Below are positions 1 to 5,692 of a stretch of DNA of 6,713 nucleotides, piece by piece. The DNA is from Legionella genomosp. 1. Its GTDB lineage: Bacteria > Pseudomonadota > Gammaproteobacteria > Legionellales > Legionellaceae. A program made the position numbers and the translations under genes. The notes beneath the pieces are model-generated. The model had not been told where the DNA came from, made no database searches, and saw only the letters and a list, made by a program, of their open reading frames with translations. The DNA is taken from positions 1 through 6,713 of the forward strand of contig CAMDJY010000087.1 of assembly GCA_945901145.1 (NCBI GenBank), given 5' to 3'. How positions within the stretch are numbered: position 1 is the first letter of the stretch; each line of letters starts with the position of its first letter.

Positions 1-11
1 CGACGAAAGCC

Positions 12-47
12 ATATGAAAATAAATATTTTAAATAAATTTTTCATAT
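12..47. repeat. AT-rich inverted repeat
   Basis: ATATGAAAA at 12-20 is matched by its exact reverse complement TTTTCATAT at 39-47, giving a 9-bp perfect stem with an 18-nt AT-rich loop. It lies about 100 bp beyond the end of rimO. It could be part of a transcript end or a protein-binding site, but in sequence this AT-rich a 9-bp repeat may be chance. No gene is visible in positions 1-151. Confidence 0.3.
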
Positions 48-115
48 TTCTGTCTCAACTTAAGATAGGATTGATGTTTAATATATAGCATAAATAAAAA
101 TAAAAGATATCTTTA

Positions 116-150
116 AGCTAGGAGCTTCGTCCCGAACGGAGAGCTAGGAG
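116..150. repeat. Short direct repeat flanking a hairpin, beyond the rimO stop
   Basis: AGCTAGGAG occurs twice, at 116-124 and 142-150. Between the copies CTTCGT (125-130), loop CCCGA and ACGGAG (136-141) can form a 6-bp stem with one G-U pair on plus-strand RNA. Outer AGCT/AGCT pairing (116-119 with 142-145) is possible if AGGAG is bulged out. The unit is clearly more GC-rich than the AT-rich DNA to its left and begins right after the rimO stop codon. No T-run follows directly on either strand, and on the rimO transcript the wobble becomes a mismatch, so it is not a convincing terminator. It looks like one copy of a small dispersed intergenic repeat, which is inference from a single copy. 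Confidence 0.4.
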
Positions 151-151
151 T

Positions 152-1459
152 TTAGACCAGCCTACCATACAAATCATAATGATCATTTTTTGTGATGGTC
201 GATTGAACGATTGAACCAAGTTGAATGTCTTGATTGGGCTCAAGATAGACTAATCCATCAATTTCAGGTGCATCTCCCATGGTACGCCCAACTATTTTTT
301 CAGAGGTCATTTCATCAATGATGATCGTTTGTGTTGTTCCAATTTTAGATTTCAATCGGTTATAGCTAATTTCTGCTTGCACTTGCATGAAACGATCATA
401 GCGTTCTTGTTTAATTTCATCTTGGATTGGATTAGGCAGCTGGTTTGCCTGGGCTCCCTTGACTGGGGAGTATTGAAAACAGCCAACGCGATCAAGTTGA
501 GCTTTTTGTAGAAAATCTAATAATAACTCAAATTCATCTTCTGTTTCTCCTGGAAATCCTACTATAAAAGTTGAGCGAAGCGTTATCGAAGGGCAGATGC
601 TTCGCCAATGATGAATTCGTTCTAATGTGTTTTCGCTACTCGCAGGACGTTTCATGGATTTTAATACGCGTGTACTGGCGTGTTGTAATGGAATATCTAA
701 ATAAGGCAAAATTAAACCGTCACGCATCAGGGGAATAACATCATCAACATGTGGGTAGGGGTAAACATAATGTAGTCTAATCCAGATGCCAAGTTCGCCC
801 AGTGCTTCGCACAAATCATAAAAACGTGTTTGCCGTATTTTTTTATTCCATTCAATGGTTTCATACCGCGTATCAACACCATACGCACTGGTGTCTTGTG
901 AAATGACTAAAAGTTCTTGAACGCCTGCATTTTTTAAATGTGACGCTTCCGTTAGAATTTGTTTCATGGAATAGCTTTGTAGTTTGCCTCGCATTGTTGG
1001 AATAATACAAAATGTACATTTTTGATTACAACCCTCAGAAATTTTTAGATATGCATAATGTCTTGGTGTGAGCTTAATGCCTTGTGGTGGTATGAGTTGT
1101 GTAAACGGATCTTTGGGTGGGGGTAAATGCCGGTGTACTGCTCGAATCACTTCTTCATAGGCATGGGCGCCGCTAATGTGCAGCACATCCGGGCAGGCTT
1201 CGCGAATGAATTCGGCCTTTGCGCCCAAACATCCAGTGACAATCACACGACCATTTTCAGCCATTGCTTCTTTAATCGTGTCTAATGACTCCTGGATTGC
1301 AGAATCAATAAAGCCACAAGTATTAATCACAACGATCCCTGCATCTTGATAAGTCGATACCAGCTCATAACCTTGGGCTCTTAATTGCGTGATGATACGT
1401 TCAGAGTCAACTAATGCCTTGGGACAACCTAAACTGACGAAACCAACTCGATGATTCAT
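152..1459 (-). CDS. rimO: Ribosomal protein S12 methylthiotransferase RimO
   Basis: This radical-SAM enzyme adds a methylthio group to the conserved aspartate of ribosomal protein S12 in the cytoplasm. All family parts are visible in 435 residues. The N-terminal MiaB/RimO-type domain has its three cluster cysteines (C12 in [13 protein letters not shown]48 in INTCGF, C77 in VTGCLG). The radical-SAM cluster motif is C144-x3-C148-x2-C151 in [14 protein letters not shown], followed by [22 protein letters not shown] and [12 protein letters not shown]. The last 70 or so residues form a TRAM domain with [12 protein letters not shown]. The GDAPEIDG signature and overall length favour RimO over the tRNA enzyme MiaB. 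Length is normal and nothing is missing. The start is ATG at 1459; the ribosome-binding site is weak, but a good promoter lies 30 bp upstream, so the gene is probably transcribed alone. It is divergent from the membrane-protein gene at 1633. Confidence 0.97.
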   Translation of the reverse strand: MNHRVGFVSLGCPKALVDSERIITQLRAQGYELVSTYQDAGIVVINTCGFIDSAIQESLDTIKEAMAENGRVIVTGCLGAKAEFIREACPDVLHISGAHAYEEVIRAVHRHLPPPKDPFTQLIPPQGIKLTPRHYAYLKISEGCNQKCTFCIIPTMRGKLQSYSMKQILTEASHLKNAGVQELLVISQDTSAYGVDTRYETIEWNKKIRQTRFYDLCEALGELGIWIRLHYVYPYPHVDDVIPLMRDGLILPYLDIPLQHASTRVLKSMKRPASSENTLERIHHWRSICPSITLRSTFIVGFPGETEDEFELLLDFLQKAQLDRVGCFQYSPVKGAQANQLPNPIQDEIKQERYDRFMQVQAEISYNRLKSKIGTTQTIIIDEMTSEKIVGRTMGDAPEIDGLVYLEPNQDIQLGSIVQSTITKNDHYDLYGRLV

Positions 1460-1488
1460 TGAATATATTCTGATTAAAAAAGGAACTG

Positions 1489-1518
1489 ATTATACTAGTA
1501 AAACCAGGTCATTGTCTA
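1489..1518 (-). promoter_or_regulatory. Sigma-70-type promoter for rimO
   Basis: On the minus strand a perfect TATAAT (1489-1494) is preceded, after an 18-bp spacer, by TAGACA (1513-1518), which matches five of six bases of TTGACA. Transcription would start near 1482, giving a leader of about 20 nt before the rimO ATG at 1459. Predicted from sequence only. Confidence 0.6.
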
Positions 1519-1569
1519 ATCTGTTATTTAATTCGTGCGTGAGTAAAAATATAAAAATATTTGATCAAC

Positions 1570-1598
1570 TTGGCAATTTTCGTAAGATCTGTTATATG
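1570..1598 (+). promoter_or_regulatory. Extended -10 promoter for the membrane/Sel1 gene pair
   Basis: TTGGCA at 1570-1575 (five of six bases of the -35 consensus) is followed after 17 bp by TATATG at 1593-1598, with the extended -10 dinucleotide TG at 1590-1591. The predicted start of transcription is about 1605. That lies downstream of the TTG codon at 1561 and so argues against the longest reading of the next gene. Confidence 0.5.
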
Positions 1599-1617
1599 TT
1601 TAGTAACCTATTCAATC

Positions 1618-1623
1618 AAGGAT
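1618..1623 (+). promoter_or_regulatory. Ribosome-binding site that sets a GTG start at 1633
   Basis: AAGGAT at 1618-1623 sits 9 nt before GTG 1633, a workable distance. It is only about one base from the in-frame ATG at 1624, which is too close. The GTG is therefore preferred. Confidence 0.5.
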
Positions 1624-1632
1624 ATGTGCATT

Positions 1633-2085
1633 GTGAAGGAAAATAATGATCTATTTTTTCTTTTAGGTTTGGCTTCACTTGCGATGAGTTTGTTTTTACT
1701 GCCTTTGTCGCTTTATCTTTTACCGCAAGTTTTGTTCGATTGGAATTATAGTGTGCCAATGTTTATTTTGAATTGGAATAATTGGCTACAAGATGCTTTT
1801 AGTTTCTCGCTGAAAGCTGCCTCCTGGACAATATTTTATACGCTGTTTCTTGGTTCATTGATTTTTGCGATGGTTGCTTATATGGTTGCACCTACTGCTC
1901 TTCATTATTCTAAAAAAAATCTACCTCATGAAGTGATTGATGAAGGCAAATTTCGGATGCTACAAGCTAAAAACAACCGTCTTGGATCAATTTTTCTCTT
2001 GCTTAAGCTTATTTTAGTCTTAGGTTTTATTTTTTTAATAGCAGTCATGGTGCAGTGGCTCATTGCAATACTGCCCAGTGGTTAG
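1633..2085 (+). CDS. Unnamed three-helix inner-membrane protein
   Basis: I do not recognise this family. The frame is open from TTG 1561, but the predicted promoter (1570-1598) and the AAGGAT site at 1618 point to GTG 1633, giving 150 residues. Counted from that start, three strongly hydrophobic stretches lie at about 7-34, 65-86 and 118-147. Two tryptophan/asparagine-rich segments (FDWNYS and NWNNWLQD) lie between helices 1 and 2. A charged loop of about 30 residues (SKKNLPHEVIDEGKFRML) sits before helix 3. There is no signal-peptide cleavage site and no catalytic motif. It is the first gene of a tight pair: the ribosome-binding site of the Sel1-like gene overlaps its stop codon and only 9 bp separate them, so the two proteins are probably made together and may work together at the inner membrane. 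Certainly coding by composition and spacing; function unknown. Confidence 0.8.
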   Translation: MKENNDLFFLLGLASLAMSLFLLPLSLYLLPQVLFDWNYSVPMFILNWNNWLQDAFSFSLKAASWTIFYTLFLGSLIFAMVAYMVAPTALHYSKKNLPHEVIDEGKFRMLQAKNNRLGSIFLLLKLILVLGFIFLIAVMVQWLIAILPSG

Positions 2086-2094
2086 GGAGGCATT

Positions 2095-2682
2095 ATGTTT
2101 TTTCGGCGCTTTAAAATCAATCGTTTGACTAAAAAATTATCAGCCATGCAGCGTAATCGTATTCATAATCAACCTACTGATGAAGTCCTTAAAAAAGAGC
2201 AACAGGGGTATCACCAGTTAGCGGCTTTATATACGTCTTTTGAAGGGCATAAAAAATTTCCTTTTGCCCGAGAATTAAAGCTTGCGAGTTTGCGTGCAGC
2301 AGCTATGATTGGTGATGGTGACGCTCAATATACTTTAGGAAAAATACTTCTTGAAGAAGCAAAAATGCGTGAGCAATGGGAAGTAAAAGGTTTATTCGCG
2401 AGTCAAAGTAATGTGCGGACGATGACTCAGCTTTATGAAGAAGGACATGCTTTTCTTGAAGCAGCAGAAAAAATAGCACATGTTGAAGCTAAACGATTAC
2501 GTGGATTAGCATTTATTAATGGTTGGGGGGTTCCTGCAGACAAAAAGAAAGGTTTTGAATTAATTGTCGCGAGTATTCAACAGGAAAACAGCTGGGATCG
2601 CGTCCCACAAATTTTTGCTTCCATGGGACTCAACAAACCTGAATTTTTTTCTGAATTAACCCAAATGCGCAATAAGTCTTAG
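2095..2682 (+). CDS. Sel1-like repeat protein
   Basis: 195 residues, starting at ATG 2095 with a GGGAGG ribosome-binding site (2085-2090) overlapping the stop codon of the preceding membrane-protein gene. Two helical-hairpin repeats of Sel1 type are visible. One at about 67-90 contains AAAMIGDGDAQYTLGKILLE. A better one at about 130-163 contains EAKRLRGLAFINGWGVPADK and then KKGFELI, close to the Sel1 consensus (alanine, LG, GxGV, D, KA/G). The first 25 residues are very basic (FFRRFKINRLTKK), which could hold the protein near the membrane or a nucleic acid. There is no signal peptide or membrane helix, so a cytoplasmic location is likely. Sel1 proteins are usually scaffolds, and in Legionella-type bacteria some are effectors, but nothing here shows secretion. 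Partnership with the membrane protein at 1633 is an inference. The last 53 bp are also read, antisense, by the tail of the efflux remnant. Confidence 0.85.
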   Translation: MFFRRFKINRLTKKLSAMQRNRIHNQPTDEVLKKEQQGYHQLAALYTSFEGHKKFPFARELKLASLRAAAMIGDGDAQYTLGKILLEEAKMREQWEVKGLFASQSNVRTMTQLYEEGHAFLEAAEKIAHVEAKRLRGLAFINGWGVPADKKKGFELIVASIQQENSWDRVPQIFASMGLNKPEFFSELTQMRNKS

Positions 2683-2887
2683 TATTTTGTGGGTCATCAT
2701 TGGATTGACCTAATGCTTTTTGCAAGCGTATGTAGGCTCGAGCTGTGCTTGTTTTCTGGTTGATCAGTGTCAGTATTGCCTGAACTAATTCAGTTTGTGC
2801 TGTGGTTAAGTCTGACATGTCCGTTAGACCACGTTGAAAACGCTCTTTTGCAATCGCAACGGTTGACTGGCGCAGTTTTACCGCAAC
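2630..2887 (-). pseudogene. C-terminal fragment of a TolC-type outer-membrane efflux protein
   Basis: Translating the minus strand from about 2887 gives QVAVKLRQSTVAIAKERFQR and then GLTDMSDLTTAQTELVQA, followed after a hydrophilic helix by YIRLQKALG. This is the pattern of the last coiled-coil repeat of TolC/OprM-family proteins (typical form: RFxxGLTDxxDxLxAQxxLLxA and a final LYKALG). Such proteins are usually over 400 residues; only about 85 remain, joined directly to ATPase sequence with no start of their own. The ATG at 2818 falls inside the motif (the M of GLTDM) and is not a gene start. The frame runs on past KALG to a stop at 2630-2632, overlapping the end of the Sel1-like gene by 53 bp, so the original C-terminus may be lost. 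Assignment rests on motif recognition. Confidence 0.68.
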
Positions 2888-2946
2888 CTGAGGGGCCCAC
2901 CAGCATGGTTAATTCTCCCATGCGAATCTCAACATTTATCAATCAT
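2874..2946 (-). pseudogene. N-terminal fragment of an ABC transporter ATPase (Walker A only)
   Basis: The minus strand at 2874-2939 encodes INVEIRMGELTML directly followed by VGPSGCGKT, a textbook Walker A loop with the usual upstream strand of an exporter-type ABC ATPase (MacB/LolD/DevA-like). Nothing after the Thr belongs to an ATPase: the Q-loop, signature and Walker B are gone and the sequence switches to TolC-type in the +1 frame. Just upstream, ATG 2946 (reading MIDK) overlaps a TGA (2943-2945) in the classic ATGA arrangement of coupled genes, but it is out of frame with the Walker A segment. This could be the original ATPase start with a deletion behind it. The Walker A call is strong; the ATG interpretation is inference. 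Confidence 0.68.
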
Positions 2947-3012
2947 ACCAGTTTGTGGTTTTTTAAGACTGAGTGGGTCACCGAGAAGCATTTTGATTGC
3001 TATTTGCCACAT
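2929..3012 (-). pseudogene. N-terminal fragment of an ABC transporter permease
   Basis: ATG 3012, 11 bp after the rimK stop, opens a 27-codon frame ending at TGA 2929-2931. The first twelve residues, MWQIAIKMLLGD, match the usual beginning of MacB/DevC-type exporter permeases (MWxIAxKMLxGDRxKY). The long permease body with its membrane helices is missing. A second frame here reads SVLKNHKLV and then TGA at 2943-2945, which could be the old permease C-terminus overlapping the ATPase ATG. Permease, ATPase, outer-membrane channel is a normal order for such an export operon, so the three fragments make sense together. Twelve residues are thin evidence on their own; the neighbouring fragments make the call credible. 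Confidence 0.5.
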
Positions 3013-3023
3013 AAGAGGCTTAT

Positions 3024-3932
3024 TTACCCTTGAAAGCGTTTATGCACGCTGAGAGGCTTTGCATTTTTTTCAATAAACTCAATAATTTTACTGGCGATAT
3101 TCATTTGTGTCGCTTTTTCAATGCCTTCAAGACCTGGCGATGAGTTAATTTCTAAAACCAATGTTCCATTTTTGGAACGAATTAAGTCAACGCCTGCGAC
3201 TTTTAGGCCCATAGCTTTGGCGGATGCCACAGCGAGCGCGCGTTCGTGAGCGCTTAATTTCACTTTCATGGCTTTGCCACCTTGATGAACATTTGCACGA
3301 AACTCACCTTCTTTGGCTTGACGTTTGATTGATGCGATGACTTTATCACCGATGACTAAGCAACGAATATCCGTTCCATGAGATTCTTTAATAAACTCTT
3401 GAACTAAAATATTGGCATGCATTTCTTTAAAAGCATTAATAATACTGACTGCTGATTGATGGCTATCGGCGAGAACTACGCCTTTACCTTGTGTGCCTTC
3501 TAAGAGTTTAATCACCAAAGGCGCACCACCGACCATACGAATTAAATCTTCTGTGTCATCTGGTGATTGAGCAAAGCTGGTGAGTGGCATGGGGATCCCT
3601 TTGCGGGCGAGCAATTGTAATGAACGAAATTTATCCCGCGAACGTGAAATTGCAATCGATTCATTCAGTGTATAGATGCCCATGGTTTCAAAGTGGCGCA
3701 AAACTGCCGTACCATAAAACGTATTTGACGCACCAATCCTTGGAATGACTGCATCATAATATGGCAAAGGTTCTCCGCCTCGGTAATGAATATTGGGAAA
3801 AGATGCTGCAACGTTCATGTAGCAGAGTAATGGGTTGATGACAGACATCTCATGACCGGCGTCTTCACCAGCTTTTAATAAACGTTGATGTGAGTATAAT
3901 TCAGCATTTGTAGCAAGGATAGCAATTTTCAT
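3024..3932 (-). CDS. rimK: Ribosomal protein S6 glutamate ligase RimK
   Basis: An ATP-grasp ligase that adds glutamate residues to the C-terminus of ribosomal protein S6 in the cytoplasm. The 302 residues match the normal length of about 300. Visible features are the RimK-type N-terminal domain (1-95, with [19 protein letters not shown]), the ATP-binding lysines K101 ([11 protein letters not shown]) and K142 ([13 protein letters not shown], glycine-rich loop), [10 protein letters not shown] at 210-219, and the metal site D249, E261 and N263 (in VDLI and [13 protein letters not shown]). These residues align with the Mg-binding residues known for E. coli RimK, offset by one. Start is ATG 3932 with AGGA 11 nt upstream. 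It follows the small membrane-protein gene by 19 bp and is probably in the cyoE operon. Some ATP-grasp relatives make other amino-acid ligations, but overall similarity to RimK is strong. Confidence 0.95.
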   Translation of the reverse strand: MKIAILATNAELYSHQRLLKAGEDAGHEMSVINPLLCYMNVAASFPNIHYRGGEPLPYYDAVIPRIGASNTFYGTAVLRHFETMGIYTLNESIAISRSRDKFRSLQLLARKGIPMPLTSFAQSPDDTEDLIRMVGGAPLVIKLLEGTQGKGVVLADSHQSAVSIINAFKEMHANILVQEFIKESHGTDIRCLVIGDKVIASIKRQAKEGEFRANVHQGGKAMKVKLSAHERALAVASAKAMGLKVAGVDLIRSKNGTLVLEINSSPGLEGIEKATQMNIASKIIEFIEKNAKPLSVHKRFQG

Positions 3933-3951
3933 ACGAGCGTATTTCCTGGTT

Positions 3952-4116
3952 TTATTTAATCAAATATTGGTAATCTTCAACGAGCAAATCAGCTTGATGA
4001 GGCGGCGTTAGGGGGGTGTGGTGTTCGTGATGATGTTTGATGACGAAGATAATCGTCATGATGAGCGTTAATAGTATCGCCATACTTATGGGTATGTAAT
4101 TATGTTTATTTAACAT
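3952..4116 (-). CDS. Small single-pass membrane protein with a histidine cluster
   Basis: A 54-residue gene between cyoE and rimK. Start is ATG 4116, with GAGG at 4123-4126 spaced 6 nt upstream, a near-ideal ribosome-binding site; stop is TAA 3952-3954. The protein has a short polar N-terminus (MLNKHNY), one hydrophobic helix at about residues 8-26 ([19 protein letters not shown]), then KHHHEHH at 27-33, a proline/threonine stretch (TPLTPP) and an acidic end ([11 protein letters not shown]). It lies 33 bp after cyoE and 19 bp before rimK on the same strand, so all three are probably cotranscribed. I do not recognise the family. The His/Glu cluster next to a membrane helix and the neighbouring heme O synthase make a role with the terminal oxidase (copper or heme handling or assembly) a reasonable guess. 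It might instead be the truncated anchor of a Sco-type copper chaperone. Coding status is well supported; function is inference. Confidence 0.7.
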   Translation of the reverse strand: MLNKHNYIPISMAILLTLIMTIIFVIKHHHEHHTPLTPPHQADLLVEDYQYLIK

Positions 4117-4122
4117 AGAAAG

Positions 4123-4126
4123 CCTC
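4123..4126 (-). promoter_or_regulatory. Ribosome-binding site of the 54-residue gene
   Basis: On the minus strand GAGG is followed by six bases and then ATG 4116. It is the main evidence, besides the sensible membrane-protein translation, that the small frame at 3952-4116 is a gene. Confidence 0.6.
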
Positions 4127-4149
4127 GAGTATTTTAATATTTTAATATC

Positions 4150-5022
4150 CTATAGATAATGGTCAATTAATAAAAAAATAAATAGTAGCGTAAGATAGAT
4201 GATAGAGAATTTAAAAGTTCGTAAAGCATAGGTCATTTGTTCGTGACAGTAGAGTTGAACAGACCAATATAAAAAACGCGAGCCAAGGACGAGAGCAGCT
4301 GATAAATACAGCCAGCCGCTCATCTTGATGATCACAGGCAGCATACTCACAATCACGAGCAGGATAGTATAAAGCAAAATTTGTAGTTTAGTGTATTGAA
4401 TGCCGTGTGTCACGGGTAACATTGGAATTTTTGCATGCTGATATTCATCAAAGCGATATATCGAAAGTGCCCAGAAATGCGGGGGTGTCCAAGTAAAAAT
4501 AATGAGGACTAATAATAAAGCTTGGGGGTCTAATTGATTGGTTACAGCAGTCCAGCCTAAGAGTGGCGGCGCAGCACCTGCAAGACCACCAATGACAATA
4601 TTTTGCGGTGTGGCACGTTTTAGATAGCCAGTATAAATGCCAGCGTAACCAATCAGCGTCATAAAAGTAAGCATGGCAGTAAGAGGATTAACAAAATAAA
4701 TTAAAATACCTAAACCGGTGATACCGATTAATCCCGCAAACAGCAGTGCTTGTTGTACCGTTATCCGGCCATGAGCTACAGGACGATTTTGTGTTCGTTT
4801 CATCATCGAATCAATTTTTTTATCTACGCAGTGGTTAATTGCAGCAGCGCTTGCGGCGCAGAATCCAATGCCTAATAGACTGTTGAGTATAACCAGTATG
4901 GGGATAGTATGATCTTTATCAATTGCAAGATACATGCCAACTAAAGCAGTTAATAACATCAAAGCAACCACACGAGGTTTACAGAGCTCCAGGTAGTCAT
5001 GCCATAATTTACTGGACGACAT
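4150..5022 (-). CDS. cyoE: Protoheme IX farnesyltransferase (heme O synthase)
   Basis: An inner-membrane UbiA-type prenyltransferase that attaches farnesyl to protoheme, making heme O for the bo3 oxidase or as precursor of heme A. Family motifs are intact (numbered from the ATG at 5022, 290 residues). The first Asp-rich motif is N63-x3-D67-x3-D71, continuing MMKRTQNRP. Then come YTGYLKR at about 130-136, IGGLAGAAPPLLGW, and the second conserved loop FTWTPPHFWALS with RFDEYQHAKIPMLPVTHG. About nine hydrophobic segments are present, as expected. A GTG at 5028 is also in frame, but AAGGGAG (5028-5034) abuts it and sits 5 nt before ATG 5022, so the ATG is the better start. It heads a minus-strand operon with the 54-residue membrane protein and rimK. 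No oxidase subunit gene is in the window, so which oxidase it serves cannot be told. Confidence 0.96.
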   Translation of the reverse strand: MSSSKLWHDYLELCKPRVVALMLLTALVGMYLAIDKDHTIPILVILNSLLGIGFCAASAAAINHCVDKKIDSMMKRTQNRPVAHGRITVQQALLFAGLIGITGLGILIYFVNPLTAMLTFMTLIGYAGIYTGYLKRATPQNIVIGGLAGAAPPLLGWTAVTNQLDPQALLLVLIIFTWTPPHFWALSIYRFDEYQHAKIPMLPVTHGIQYTKLQILLYTILLVIVSMLPVIIKMSGWLYLSAALVLGSRFLYWSVQLYCHEQMTYALRTFKFSIIYLTLLFIFLLIDHYL

Positions 5023-5027
5023 GGGCA

Positions 5028-5034
5028 CTCCCTT
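5028..5034 (-). promoter_or_regulatory. Ribosome-binding site that sets the cyoE start
   Basis: AAGGGAG on the minus strand is 5 nt from ATG 5022. The alternative GTG at 5028 begins on the last G of this site and could not use it. The start was moved accordingly. Confidence 0.65.
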
Positions 5035-5106
5035 GAGGTGTGGGGGTGAAACTGCAATGAAAACCGGTTAAACTAGCCATGAATAATTGTTAAGCTCAAA
5101 GAAAGA

Positions 5107-5135
5107 TAGAGAGTATATCAAATATTGACTAAAAT
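5107..5135 (+). promoter_or_regulatory. Weak promoter candidate for the Tai-like/ygfB unit
   Basis: TAGAGA (5107-5112), a 17-bp spacer and TAAAAT (5130-5135) form a passable sigma-70 promoter 26 bp before ATG 5162. An alternative -35, TTGACT (5125-5130), has no well-spaced -10. Low confidence. Confidence 0.28.
5112..5120 (-). promoter_or_regulatory. Extended -10 promoter candidate for the cyoE operon
   Basis: The minus strand reads TGATATACT here: an extended -10 TG, one base, then TATACT (five of six bases). No good -35 is found, as is common for extended -10 promoters. The leader to ATG 5022 would be about 80 nt. It overlaps the candidate plus-strand promoter, so the divergent units may compete. 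Confidence 0.38.
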
Positions 5136-5161
5136 ATGCATTACTATATGAGGTTTGAATT

Positions 5162-5650
5162 ATGCGTTTTATCCTTTTGTTTTTATTCAGTCTCACTTGT
5201 GTTTATGCTGATACAATTGATCGTTATATGCATATTGTTGATAATATACCTAAGATGGAAATGACTGCAGAGCCAGATGCACATATTTGGGTTCGGTCTG
5301 CGAGAAATGTTTTGAATTTAACTAGTGAATCTATTTTTGAAACATTAATGTTGGCGAATAAGACTGTGACTTTGCGAGGGATTCCTCTGTTTTGTATTCC
5401 AGGGGGTACGACCATTGATGCAGCGGGATTAAATCAGCTCATCCAGCAAACGTACCGCAATATTTCGAGTCCAGAAAGTGAGAAAAATAAAATGACTGTT
5501 TCTGAGGTTGCTTTACTCGGTTTGACCCAGAAATATCCTTGCACGCAACAAGGATTAGCGGCGACGCAAACCCCGGTGACGGCAATCACATCTTCAAGTC
5601 AGATGCAACATGCCAGTGCATTAGATGCTGCACAAGGGTTTCGTCCATAA
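5162..5650 (+). CDS. Secreted protein resembling the Rap1a/Tai family
   Basis: 162 residues, start ATG 5162 with GAGG (5150-5153) 8 nt upstream. Residues 1-16 form a signal peptide (MRFILLFLFSLTCVYA, likely cut after VYA), so the mature protein should be periplasmic or secreted; C13 does not sit in a proper lipobox. The middle region resembles the C-terminal part of Rap1a/Tai-type immunity proteins: PLFCIPGGTT at about 75-84, a helix (LNQLIQQTYRN), then MTVSEVALLGLTQKYPC at 111-127, compared with the family pattern FCLPEGV...VVKYL...ASxLVLxALxxxFPC. C78 and C127 are the only cysteines of the mature protein and could form a disulfide; the N-terminal cysteine pair of classic members is absent. 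The last 35 residues are low-complexity (Thr, Ser, Ala, Gln). No toxin gene is nearby, so an immunity role is not implied. The protein is followed 42 bp later by the YgfB-family gene. Family placement is from memory of the pattern. Confidence 0.75.
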   Translation: MRFILLFLFSLTCVYADTIDRYMHIVDNIPKMEMTAEPDAHIWVRSARNVLNLTSESIFETLMLANKTVTLRGIPLFCIPGGTTIDAAGLNQLIQQTYRNISSPESEKNKMTVSEVALLGLTQKYPCTQQGLAATQTPVTAITSSSQMQHASALDAAQGFRP

Positions 5651-5692
5651 TTTTTTTATAAGAATTTATTAAACATTTATTAAGAGTTTATT

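Noticed and set aside
103..114. AAAGATATCTTT palindrome as the rimO terminator
   Set aside because: A perfect 12-bp palindrome leaves no loop for a stable RNA hairpin, and the stem is almost all A-T. The T-rich stretch that follows on the minus strand is typical of this AT-rich DNA.
329..511. Plus-strand frame inside rimO
   Set aside because: It is antisense to the conserved C-terminal part of rimO, has no ribosome-binding site and no sensible protein features.
2692..2710. Hairpin GGTCA...TGACC as a terminator of the Sel1-like gene
   Set aside because: The stem is only 5 bp with a 9-nt loop, the T-run is 6 bases away and broken, and the bases are explained as codons of the TolC-type remnant.
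2630..2818. Minus-strand 62-codon frame as a small independent gene
   Set aside because: The apparent start ATG is the Met inside the TolC-type GLTDMSDLTTAQ motif, and the matching coding sequence continues upstream of it. It is a piece of the pseudogene.
2767..3033. Plus-strand frame of 88 codons containing GAVLPQPEGPTSMVNSP
   Set aside because: VLPQPEGPTS is the familiar antisense reading of an ABC ATPase Walker A (VGPSGCGKT-type) motif. The frame is the opposite strand of the efflux remnant, lacks a ribosome-binding site, and runs into the end of rimK.
4131..4148. Repeated ATTTTAAT near the end of cyoE as an operator
   Set aside because: Low-complexity AT sequence between two same-strand genes; nothing distinguishes it from background.
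5224..5415. Minus-strand frame inside the Tai-like gene
   Set aside because: It is antisense to a well-supported coding gene with signal peptide and ribosome-binding site, with no independent support.
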